A stretch of 8,530 nucleotides of DNA from CAZKGE01 sp964541695. GTDB taxonomy: Bacteria; Bacillota; Clostridia; Christensenellales; CAG-138. The notes under the pieces were generated by a model. It was not told the DNA's origin. It did no database searches and saw only the letters and a list, made by a program, of their open reading frames with translations. Below are positions 1 to 6,043 of the stretch, in pieces. Numbering within the stretch: the first letter of the stretch is position 1; every line of letters begins with the position of its first letter. The translations under genes were made by a program, and so were the position numbers. The stretch lies in contig CAZIRB010000094.1 in NCBI GenBank assembly GCA_964541695.1, positions 1-8,530 of the forward strand, given 5' to 3'.

Positions 1-207
1 GGTGACTGCGTTGACCAATACGGCTGGCCGTTGCTTGGATTTCAATCCGCACCCTCCGCGGGGAGGGTGACGCCGGTTTCAACCTCGTCATCCTTTTGCA
101 GATAACATTTCAATCCGCACCCTCCGCGGGGAGGGTGACTCCGGCCCCATGCGGCCATCCGTTACGCGTAACACATTTCAATCCGCACCCTCCGCGGGGA
201 GGGTGAC
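1..207 (-). CRISPR. Type I-C CRISPR array, leader-proximal end (runs off left edge)
   Basis: Three identical 33-bp repeats lie at 39-71, 107-139 and 175-207, and bases 1-6 are the end of a fourth cut by the window edge. Each starts atttcaatcc and ends gagggtgac on the plus strand. Spacers are 7-38 (32 nt), 72-106 (35 nt) and 140-174 (35 nt). Read on the minus strand the repeat begins GTCACCC and ends GGATTGAAAT, the ending typical of type I-C repeats. It contains an 8-bp stem, CACCCTCC paired with GGAGGGTG, around a 4-nt loop. After the stem 11 nt remain (CGGATTGAAAT), matching the 11-nt 5' handle left by Cas5d in known I-C systems. Transcription is therefore right to left from the leader at 208-364, the same direction as the cas genes. 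The spacer at 140-174 is nearest the leader and should be the newest. The three repeats show no degeneration. Confidence 0.98.
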
Positions 208-252
208 TCCCAAAGGTTGTAGGTGGTTGCCCGCGCGCACCCACATATTGTA

Positions 253-261
253 ATCATAACA
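253..261 (-). promoter_or_regulatory. Putative extended -10 promoter for pre-crRNA
   Basis: On the minus strand this reads TGTTATGAT: a TGn element followed by TATGAT, which matches five of six positions of the -10 consensus. No good -35 hexamer is found 16-18 bp upstream, which is usual for extended -10 promoters. Transcription would start near 245-247, about 40 nt before the first repeat. An overlapping alternative -10, TACAAT, lies at 247-252. Function is inferred from sequence only. Confidence 0.5.
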
Positions 262-282
262 AACGGAACCGCGCTTGGACAG

Positions 283-301
283 CGGTTTTTCCGAAAAACC
301 G
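283..301. repeat. 19-bp perfect inverted repeat in the leader
   Basis: CGGTTTTTC and GAAAAACCG are exact reverse complements separated by one base (292). The element sits about 22 bp upstream of the putative extended -10, around -37 to -55 from the predicted start. The single-base centre makes it look more like a protein-binding operator than an RNA hairpin. No T-run follows it on the minus strand, so it is not a convincing terminator. Its ligand is unknown; a repressor, or a factor that helps Cas1-Cas2 find the leader, would fit the position. Confidence 0.6.
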
Positions 302-310
302 GGCCATTTT

Positions 311-357
311 CGGTGCGAAGCGCCCGGGAATTCTCCGTCAGCTTCGGGTTCGCACCG
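311..357 (-). repeat. Stem-loop just downstream of cas2
   Basis: CGGTGCGAA (311-319) is exactly repeated in inverted orientation as TTCGCACCG (349-357), with 29 nt between them. The intervening sequence contains overlapping complementarity (gaagc at 317-321 with gcttc at 341-345). The outer stem begins 7 bp after the cas2 stop codon on the minus strand. Only AAAATGG follows it, with no T-run, so a classical intrinsic terminator is unlikely. It may protect the 3' end of the cas mRNA or weakly separate the cas operon from the array transcript. Confidence 0.5.
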
Positions 358-364
358 CGCCTGC

Positions 365-655
365 CTACACGATCAGCGTGTCGTTCGGGTCGTATCCGGC
401 CTTAACGCCGAAGTGCTGAATCTTCTTTTCGTAGTGATTGCCGAGCAGATAGAAGCGAAGGCTGTCTCTGCTCATGTCGATCAATCCGCAGAGCCGCGCT
501 TGCAGCTGAACGAGCTCGGCCGCATCCAGCGAGCATTCGAACACGGAGTTTTGTACGCGCTGTCCGTAGTCTACGCATTGCTTTGCGACCTGACGCAGAC
601 GGCGCCTGCCTTCATGGGTTTCCGTATTGACGTCATAGGTAATCAGCACCAGCAT
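365..655 (-). CDS. cas2: CRISPR-associated endonuclease Cas2 (type I-C)
   Basis: The product is 96 residues, the normal length for Cas2. It is the dimeric core protein of the Cas1-Cas2 spacer integrase, acting on prespacer DNA at the leader. It begins MLVLITYDVNTET, the first ferredoxin-fold strand with the conserved aspartate (D8). The segment ending FYLLGNHYEKKIQHFG is typical of the I-C branch. The same frame stays open upstream to 877, but that stretch runs over the cas1 coding sequence and is unlike Cas2. The ATG at 653-655 fits the family and has a Shine-Dalgarno AGGTG at 663-667, 7 nt upstream. That site overlaps the cas1 stop codon TAG (666-668), so the genes are only 10 bp apart and probably translationally coupled. 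It is the last cas gene before the leader and array. Confidence 0.96.
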   Translation of the reverse strand: MLVLITYDVNTETHEGRRRLRQVAKQCVDYGQRVQNSVFECSLDAAELVQLQARLCGLIDMSRDSLRFYLLGNHYEKKIQHFGVKAGYDPNDTLIV

Positions 656-665
656 TTTACGGCAC

Positions 666-1697
666 CTACTTCCAGAAAAACGGCGGATAGGCATCGAGGT
701 CCCCGCGCAGATACCGCGCCAGCAGCGCCGCCTGCATATGCGGCGCGAGGCCCCAGGGAATCTTTTCGCCAAGATAGGGATGGGCGATGGTTTCCTGCTT
801 GCGCGTTTGCCAGGCGCTGATGACGGCTTTTCTGCCCGCGTCGTTGAGCAGCACCGCGCCGTTTTCCTTGCAGTCAAAGTCGTTTGCGGAGATGGCGCGC
901 GTGTTGATCAAAGTCAGCGCGAGGCGGTCGCAGAACAGCCCGCGGAATTCCTCCATCAGATCCAGCGCGAGGGAGATTCGCCCGGGGCGGTCGCGATGCA
1001 AAAATCCCACATACGGGTCGAGCCCGGCCTGCTGCAGCGCGGCGGCGCAGGTGTTGGCGAGCAGGGCGTAGAGAAACGACAGCATCGCGTTGACGCGGTC
1101 CGTCGGCGGGCGGCGATTGCGGCTTTCAAAGCGAAACTGCTCGTTGTCCGTGAGGATCATGCCGTCAAAATGCGAGAAATATCGCTCGGACGCCGAACCC
1201 TCCAACCCGCGGAGCGTTTCTAGGTCTCCGCACGCGGAAACGGACTTCATCTGCTCCGCCAGAATACGGCAGGACTCCTTGACGGCGGGTACGTTGACGC
1301 GCTGCGGATGATCCCGCGTGGCGCGCTCCAGAATCCAGCGGCTGTTGTGTATTTTTGCGAGGACGAACGAGCGGGCGATGGCCGCGCTCGCGGCCGGGTC
1401 GTCCGAGACGCGGTACTGCTGTTTGCGCAGAAGCACATTCCCGTTCTCGTTTGCCGCGGCGGCGGCGAGAAAGCGTCCGTTCGGCGAAAAGTAACTCAGG
1501 CGGATTCCGCGCTCCGCGCAGGCGCCCATAAGGGCCGGGCTCGTTCCCTTGTAGCCGAAATAGGCGATGCCTTCGATGGTATGCAGCGGCAATCGCAGGC
1601 GTTCTTCCTCGCCGAGCAGGACGACGACGTTTTCGCCGTCGAGCGCGAGATAGGTCTCCGGTGTGGTCACGTAGAGCGTATTGAGCAGCTTTCTCAT
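666..1697 (-). CDS. cas1: CRISPR-associated integrase Cas1 (type I-C)
   Basis: The product is 343 residues, normal for Cas1 of subtype I-C. Cas1 is the metal-dependent integrase that joins prespacers to the leader-proximal repeat, working as Cas1-Cas2 with Cas4 as the end-trimming partner. The beta-sheet N-terminal domain occupies roughly residues 1-85 and the helical catalytic domain the rest. The expected metal ligands are E166 (in GLEGSASERYF), H234 (in GFLHRDRPGR) and E249 (in LDLMEEFR); the 15-residue spacing of the last two matches the family. Other family landmarks are DRVNAMLSFLYALL (200-213) and QTRKQETIAHPYLGE (297-311). The ATG at 1695-1697 overlaps the cas4 stop codon by 4 bp (ATGA), and a GGAGG lies at 1708-1712, 10 nt upstream. 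All key residues are present and there is no frameshift. Confidence 0.98.
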   Translation of the reverse strand: MRKLLNTLYVTTPETYLALDGENVVVLLGEEERLRLPLHTIEGIAYFGYKGTSPALMGACAERGIRLSYFSPNGRFLAAAAANENGNVLLRKQQYRVSDDPAASAAIARSFVLAKIHNSRWILERATRDHPQRVNVPAVKESCRILAEQMKSVSACGDLETLRGLEGSASERYFSHFDGMILTDNEQFRFESRNRRPPTDRVNAMLSFLYALLANTCAAALQQAGLDPYVGFLHRDRPGRISLALDLMEEFRGLFCDRLALTLINTRAISANDFDCKENGAVLLNDAGRKAVISAWQTRKQETIAHPYLGEKIPWGLAPHMQAALLARYLRGDLDAYPPFFWK

Positions 1698-2386
1698 TTG
1701 GAGGGTTCCTCCGTTTCGCGCATGGAGTTGGCGATATAGGCGGCGGCGGAGCGCGTCCGCTCCAGCGCGGGCAGGCAGAGCTCGGCAAGCGAGCAGCTTC
1801 GGCAGCCAGAGCGCTTCCTCACCCTCGGGGTGTAGCCGCGCGCGTAGAGCCGATGCATTTCGGCAAGCGCGGCTTCCAGCTGCCCGCGCAGCTCCCCGGT
1901 AAACGGGACGCGGGTTCTACGCCGCGTTTCAGCATAATAGAGAAAGCCCGCCTCGATTTTGCAGCACAGCATGTCCTCAAGGCACATCGCCTGCGCTAAG
2001 AGCTGCAGCGAATCCGCTTCCTTTGCGTCCCCGTCGCCGTGCTTATACTCGACGGGGACGGGGAGCCACCTGCCCTCCCGCCCCGCGATGGGGACGCCAT
2101 CGTCGCTGCGGAGAAATTCCACAACATCGCAGACGCCGCGCACGCCAAGGCGCGCGGAGAGGACGGGCATCGCGTGCGTGATGATGCGGTCCCCGCGCTT
2201 TTCGTCCGCGGAGGGATCGTGCGCGCGCCGATGCTGCACCTCGCCCTCGGCAGTGAGGCGGTTCTCGCCCCATTGCTGCTCGATGTGGATCAGCGCCCAT
2301 TGCCGGGGACAGAAGCAAAAGTGCTGAATCCCCGATATAGCGAGGAAATCCTCCTCGCGGTATTCGCCTACCCCATAACCGTGCAG
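1694..2386 (-). CDS. cas4: CRISPR-associated exonuclease Cas4 (type I-C), start codon unclear
   Basis: Cas4 is a RecB-family nuclease with an Fe-S cluster that trims prespacers and helps select those next to a PAM. The frame encodes the whole family pattern: GEYREEDFLAISGIQHF near the start, FCFCPRQWALIHIEQQW, then D87, the E113-Y-K115 nuclease motif and C-terminal cysteines C195, C198 and C204 (GCRSCSLAELC), which with C26 would bind the cluster. Numbering assumes a start at CTG 2384-2386, giving 230 residues. No ATG, GTG or TTG occurs in this frame between the upstream stop (2414-2416) and the GTG at 2237-2239. Starting at that GTG would give 181 residues and remove C26 and the conserved N-terminus, so I reject it. 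The frame overlaps the last codons of cas7. Alternatives are CTG initiation, a -1 slip at GGGG before the cas7 stop, or an indel. Identity is sure; the start is not. Confidence 0.9.
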   Translation of the reverse strand: MHGYGVGEYREEDFLAISGIQHFCFCPRQWALIHIEQQWGENRLTAEGEVQHRRAHDPSADEKRGDRIITHAMPVLSARLGVRGVCDVVEFLRSDDGVPIAGREGRWLPVPVEYKHGDGDAKEADSLQLLAQAMCLEDMLCCKIEAGFLYYAETRRRTRVPFTGELRGQLEAALAEMHRLYARGYTPRVRKRSGCRSCSLAELCLPALERTRSAAAYIANSMRETEEPSK

Positions 2387-3300
2387 GAAACGCCCTGCGG
2401 AATCGCGGCCTCGTCAACGGCGAACGTATAGTCGGAGAAGCTGCGCGGCACAAGAACGCCCTCTTTGCGCACGGTTTTCACCGCGTCGAAGAGCCGATAG
2501 GCGGGCGCGTTCCCGAGTTCTGTGTCGTGCCTGAACACGACGAGCTTGCGGCAGGCCATGTTTCCGCGCGCGGCGGAGCGATCCAGCTCGAACATGTTGA
2601 GAATCGCTTGCCAGAGCAGCGTAAGATCGTCCTCCGAAAATCCGGTGACGCGGCGCGCGAGATTTGCGGAGATGTAGCCCTCCGCGCGATAGAGGCCGTA
2701 GGGCACGACGTGTTTTCGGCCCATCTCGGTTTTCTTCGTTTCGGCGTCCTTCTCGGTCGTAATCGCGACGCGCGTGATCGTCACCTCCTGCGAAACGATG
2801 GGATCGACGCTTTGCGCAAAGCTGAGCTGCACCGGTCCGCGAATCTGGCCGCAGTTCAGCGCGCCCTTTACGAAAGTCGTCATGACTGCGCCGAACGTGC
2901 GGATATCGAAAAAATGCGCGCACATGTAGTCCCGCAGCTTCAGGTCGATGTCCGGGTGGTCGGCCTTTAATTTGGCGCCCGTTTTCTGCGCCTCGTCCTT
3001 GCCCGCCTTTTGTATGGACGCAAGCGCTTCCGTCGAATTGTAAACTTCCCCCGCCAAAAGGTCGCTTCTGTTCAGCGGAACACCCTCTTTGATATAGATC
3101 CGATATCCCTCCGCGTCCTCCTTGACCGTCTCCACATAGTTGCGGACCTTGCGCTTTAAGCAAACGTCCGTCACGATGCCGTGGCCGGTCTCCGCGTCGA
3201 TGCGGGGCATGTTGCCCGCGTCGGGGTCGCCGTTCGGATTGCCGTTGATTACGTCGAAGAGGATGACGAACTCATACCGGTTTTTGATTGCCTCGCTCAT
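2368..3300 (-). CDS. cas7: Cascade backbone protein Cas7 (Csd2, type I-C)
   Basis: The product is 310 residues, within the usual size for Csd2/Cas7c. Several copies form the helical backbone of Cascade that holds the crRNA spacer. Recognition rests on the N-terminal block NGNPNGDPDAGNMPRID (19-35), the typical Csd2 signature, and on the central CGQIRGPVQLSFAQSVDPI segment, followed by RKHVVPYGLYRAEGYI. The ATG at 3298-3300 has an AGGAG at 3311-3315, 10 nt upstream, and lies 25 bp after the cas8c stop codon. The gene ends ATG-GGG-TAG (2368-2376), inside the region where the cas4 frame begins. A -1 ribosomal slip on the GGGG run would fuse Cas7 to Cas4. The ending VSCTVMG is slightly odd but the length is normal. 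Confidence 0.97.
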   Translation of the reverse strand: MSEAIKNRYEFVILFDVINGNPNGDPDAGNMPRIDAETGHGIVTDVCLKRKVRNYVETVKEDAEGYRIYIKEGVPLNRSDLLAGEVYNSTEALASIQKAGKDEAQKTGAKLKADHPDIDLKLRDYMCAHFFDIRTFGAVMTTFVKGALNCGQIRGPVQLSFAQSVDPIVSQEVTITRVAITTEKDAETKKTEMGRKHVVPYGLYRAEGYISANLARRVTGFSEDDLTLLWQAILNMFELDRSAARGNMACRKLVVFRHDTELGNAPAYRLFDAVKTVRKEGVLVPRSFSDYTFAVDEAAIPQGVSCTVMG

Positions 3301-3325
3301 GTGATTGCCGCTCCTTTTCTTCTCG

Positions 3326-5059
3326 TTATTCTTCTTTTTTTGTGAAGCGCGACTGCTTCTGATGATAGTATCCGAGGATGAACAAGCCCTGCTCCTCCAG
3401 CGTCAGGCGGGACGGATAGGGGTCGTCCTCCGCTTCGAGTTTGTTGACAAGTTCGCCGACGAGCTTTTCATTTCGCCGGCCCCATTTTTCGTCCTTGGCC
3501 AGATGGTGGCGGTTGAGTTTCAGCAGGATCGGGAACGCCAGCTTCGGCGTTGCGCAGGCGGAGTCGAAATAGCGGTCCGTAATCGTCGCGTTGACGCCCG
3601 GGCTCGCGTCTTCCTGCGCCTGCTCCAGGAGGGCAAACAGCCTGCCGAGCACGTATGGCTTTAGATCGCTTTGTTCGTTGAGCGCCACTTGTAAAACCTC
3701 CTTGTATTCTGGGTGGTTTTGAAGCTTGTTCTTGATCAGGCACGCCTTGATCGCCGCCGCGCGCGCGCGGTTGACCTTGCGGTCCGCGCGGATGCGGATG
3801 AGGATGCTCTCGTACAGCATTTCGGGATACGGCGCTCCGCTGAGGATTGCGCGGAGCGTTGCGCCCGCAAGCAGCGGGGAAGCCGCGTCGTCGCTCGAAC
3901 CCGGCGGAGCCGTTTCCTTGAGCATCCAGTAAGGGGAGAGATACGGCCATTCGGTCGGCGCCATCGCGATTTCGAGGTTGCGGTAGTGTTCGCCGAGGCG
4001 CTCCGCGATGTTGCCGAACGTGTCCCGCAAAAAGAAGCGGACGCTCACGCGCGCGGCGTTCGGCGAGAGGCAGAGCACATAGAACGGCGTTTCGGGATGA
4101 AAGCCGTCCAGATCGACAGGCGTACCGTTGACGATGCTGCGCAGGGTCTGCGAAACGTCGTTTTCCGTCTTTGCGCGTGGGTTGGAAAGCAGCGAGAACA
4201 GGTCCTGATACAGCGTTTCGCCGTTTTCCGCCCAGCAGACGACGGTGTCGCCGTCGAGCGTCATGCGGCGGTCAAAGTCGGCGAGCAGGTAGTTGAGGGC
4301 GGAGGTATAGGCAAATGCGGCGTATTCGGAGACGGGGGCGTTGCGGTTCGATTCCAGCCCGTAGGATTCGAACGCGCTTCCGTTGGCGCTGACGAGAGAG
4401 GTGCCCGACGTCTGGCCCCCTAAAACGCCCTTTACTTTCGGATGTTTGGCCTCAATCGGCTGATCGGGCAGCCCGGTGACCAGACATTGGGATCGAAACG
4501 TGTTTTCGTTTTCTGCGCGATACCGTTCCCACGCCGCCCGAATTTCGGCGTCTTCAAATGCGTAGCCAAGGCCGATTTTGAGGAAGACGACGTTGCCTCC
4601 GCCGAGCAGGCCTTCGAGGTACGGCTGCACGACCGGGTGATTGGACGCGTCTGCGGGCTGCCAATTCGAAAAAAACGCGCATATAGCCTTCGCGGTCGCG
4701 CTTTCGAGCGAGCCGAGGATGGCAAGATGAAGCTCCTTCGCGCTCTCAAAGCAGCGCGCGGCGCGCCGGGCGTCGCCCTTGGCGTCCAGCCCCAGCAGAT
4801 ACATCGCGTTGTCCCACAAAAAATTCGGGAGAATGCCCGAGGAGCGGACCACGGATTCCGGAAGATTCAGCGGCTGCTGCCGCTCCACCGTTTTATTGCC
4901 CGTCTTTACGGAGATTCTGAGCGGAACGATACCGATCGGTTCGCCCGCTTCGTTCAGTCGCAGCCCGTAGGAAACGCCCGCTTTTGCGTAATACCGCGGC
5001 GCAATCTCATCCTGCCCGAGCAGGGTTTTGTAGTATTTTGTCAACGCTTGCAGAATCAA
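3326..5059 (-). CDS. cas8c: Cascade large subunit Cas8c (Csd1, type I-C)
   Basis: The product is 577 residues, typical for Csd1/Cas8c. It is the large Cascade subunit that recognises the PAM and supports target unwinding and Cas3 recruitment. In studied I-C systems an internal start in this gene also gives the small subunit Cas11c. Family landmarks are the start MILQALTKYY, GILPNFLWDNAMYLLG (75-90), CLVTGLPDQPIEAKHPKVKG, SANGSAFESYGLESNRNAPV, YTSALNYLL and the C-terminal LGYYHQKQSRFTKK. The frame also has a TTG at 5072-5074 that adds five residues. I chose the TTG at 5057-5059 because it gives the family-like MILQ start, overlaps the cas5 stop by 4 bp (TTGA) and has GGGGTGG at 5064-5070. A start near codon 450 for Cas11c would be expected from the family, but I cannot point to one firmly. 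Confidence 0.96.
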   Translation of the reverse strand: MILQALTKYYKTLLGQDEIAPRYYAKAGVSYGLRLNEAGEPIGIVPLRISVKTGNKTVERQQPLNLPESVVRSSGILPNFLWDNAMYLLGLDAKGDARRAARCFESAKELHLAILGSLESATAKAICAFFSNWQPADASNHPVVQPYLEGLLGGGNVVFLKIGLGYAFEDAEIRAAWERYRAENENTFRSQCLVTGLPDQPIEAKHPKVKGVLGGQTSGTSLVSANGSAFESYGLESNRNAPVSEYAAFAYTSALNYLLADFDRRMTLDGDTVVCWAENGETLYQDLFSLLSNPRAKTENDVSQTLRSIVNGTPVDLDGFHPETPFYVLCLSPNAARVSVRFFLRDTFGNIAERLGEHYRNLEIAMAPTEWPYLSPYWMLKETAPPGSSDDAASPLLAGATLRAILSGAPYPEMLYESILIRIRADRKVNRARAAAIKACLIKNKLQNHPEYKEVLQVALNEQSDLKPYVLGRLFALLEQAQEDASPGVNATITDRYFDSACATPKLAFPILLKLNRHHLAKDEKWGRRNEKLVGELVNKLEAEDDPYPSRLTLEEQGLFILGYYHQKQSRFTKKEE

Positions 5060-5718
5060 GAAACCACCCCGCAATCCCTAAGGTCAAGCATTCCGTCCAC
5101 CAGCGCGGCGTGAAAGAACATCGGCCGGGCGCCGCCGGGCTCGCTGTAATCCATGTCGTACAGCATGTACCCGAGCTCATGCCTGCCGGTCAGTTCCTCC
5201 GGCGGAGGCGGCAGTTCGCCCTCGAACAGACGGACGTTTGCGGGAAACTCCCGGCAGCCGAAGTACGGCTGCGAGAAGTGCTTGCCCGCCTTGAGCCGCT
5301 CGCTGGTTTTGGCATAGAATTTCCCCGGCGTGTCCTCGGCCGCGGCCTTCTTCGTCATCTCAAAGTGCGCGGAAATGATATAGCGCACATCGGTCAGTAC
5401 GAGGGAGGCGCGCTGCTGAATGAGCTCCGAAGCGTTGAGATAGAGCAGCGCGTTCCTGCCGTTCATCGCCTCGCGGACATTGCTTGCGGAGATTTTCTGG
5501 CTGACCTCGTTGCGGCGGATGTTCGTGAAGCGAATGGGATTGCACACGTAAATCGAGTCGATCACCCATTTCATGCCCGGGTGCCAATATACGGCCTCAA
5601 TCAGCCCCCGCGCCGCGCCGGGGGTGATCAGGTCGTAGCTCACGCGCTCGGTCTTCATCTCCGGGCGGGAAAAGAGCGCGTATTTTCCCCACGCTTCCAA
5701 TTGGATCCCAAAAGCCAA
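5056..5718 (-). CDS. cas5: crRNA-processing endoribonuclease Cas5d (type I-C)
   Basis: In type I-C, which lacks Cas6, Cas5d cuts the repeat hairpin and stays bound to the crRNA 5' handle within Cascade. The product is 220 residues, normal for the family. Its start, MAFGIQLEAWGKYALFSRPE, is followed by MKTERVSYDLITPGAARG and EAVYWHPGMKWVIDSI, all characteristic. The segment GKHFSQPYFGCREF (145-158) is also family-like. Y44 and the K146-H147 pair are candidate catalytic residues by analogy with other Cas5d enzymes, but this is not aligned. The frame is open to 5898; I chose the TTG at 5716-5718 because it has a strong GAGGTG at 5725-5730, 6 nt upstream, and matches the usual N-terminus. The ATG at 5752-5754 would add 12 residues and has no visible ribosome site. 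The stop overlaps the cas8c start. Confidence 0.95.
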   Translation of the reverse strand: MAFGIQLEAWGKYALFSRPEMKTERVSYDLITPGAARGLIEAVYWHPGMKWVIDSIYVCNPIRFTNIRRNEVSQKISASNVREAMNGRNALLYLNASELIQQRASLVLTDVRYIISAHFEMTKKAAAEDTPGKFYAKTSERLKAGKHFSQPYFGCREFPANVRLFEGELPPPPEELTGRHELGYMLYDMDYSEPGGARPMFFHAALVDGMLDLRDCGVVS

Positions 5719-6043
5719 GGATTTCACCTCTTTCCGAAGACATGCGATCTTCATAGCCGCAGCGTTTGCTGCCTTGAAAGGTTGTGCAATTCGTTTTGCC
5801 GGTTCGTTCCGTTTTCGTTTTAGGGTTCGCAGCCGCCGCCTACTTGCGTTTTGCTTTTTTGCGGGGATGCGTGTTCGATGTAAAGCAGGATCAAACAAAG
5901 CCCTGAGCGGGTAAAACCGCGCTGCATGAAAGGTTTCTTATGTTTCCTGGCGGAAAAGGCGGTCGACGACACGCCCCGTCCGCCTTGCGCATCCCCTCGC
6001 TTTCTTGAACAGAGAAAGTGAATAGTAGACCCACTCTTTTGCT
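5719..6043. other. 325-bp gap between cas3 and cas5 without a convincing gene
   Basis: All other cas genes here are overlapping or within 25 bp, so this gap stands out. Part of it (5719-5898) is an in-frame upstream extension of cas5 that is rich in Arg and Lys and unlike Cas5d. A 35-codon minus-strand frame (5820-5927, starting ATG, product MQRGFTRSGLCLILLYIEHA and 15 more residues) has no good ribosome site. Two short inverted repeats lie after the cas3 stop: ctttct/agaaag (6000-6005 with 6013-6018) and aaggcgg/ccgcctt (5956-5962 with 5980-5986, followed on the minus strand by TTTT only). I see no strong sigma-A promoter. The gap may uncouple Cas3 from Cascade expression or be a remnant insertion. 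Confidence 0.5.
5725..5730 (-). promoter_or_regulatory. Ribosome binding site that fixes the cas5 TTG start
   Basis: On the minus strand this reads GAGGTG within AAAGAGGTGA, with 6 nt to the TTG at 5716-5718. It is the best Shine-Dalgarno match near the 5' end of cas5 and supports a TTG start over the in-frame ATG at 5752-5754. Confidence 0.7.

Larger units (their letters stand above)
208..364 (-). promoter_or_regulatory. CRISPR leader between cas2 and the array
   Basis: This 157-nt stretch lies between the cas2 stop codon and the first complete repeat, on the side from which the array is read. It holds no credible gene. By position it should contain the pre-crRNA promoter and the site next to which Cas1-Cas2 insert spacers. 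Visible elements are an extended -10 motif (253-261), a 19-bp palindrome (283-301), a stem-loop next to cas2 (311-357), and two ggttg pentamers 10 bp apart (215-219 and 225-229) just outside the first repeat. The part at 240-262 is AT-richer than the surrounding sequence, as expected of a promoter. The leader role is inferred from position and repeat orientation. Confidence 0.8.

Noticed and set aside
7..38. Spacer of 32 nt beside two of 35 nt
   Set aside because: Length variation of a few bases is ordinary in I-C arrays. The left repeat is seen only as six bases.
275..820. Plus-strand open frame of 181 codons over the leader and cas2/cas1
   Set aside because: It lies antisense to cas2 and the end of cas1, has low-complexity Ala/Arg-rich translation and resembles no family. 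Similar shadows occur opposite every gene here.
656..877. N-terminal extension of the cas2 frame
   Set aside because: It overlaps cas1 in another frame and does not resemble Cas2. The ATG at 653-655 has its own ribosome site and gives the family-length protein.
1694..2239. cas4 starting at the GTG at 2237-2239 (181 residues)
   Set aside because: The in-frame sequence upstream encodes the conserved Cas4 N-terminus, including the first cluster cysteine, so this start would give a truncated protein.
5719..5898. Longer cas5 frame with 60 extra residues
   Set aside because: The extension is Arg/Lys-rich and unlike Cas5d, and the TTG at 5716-5718 has the only strong ribosome site.
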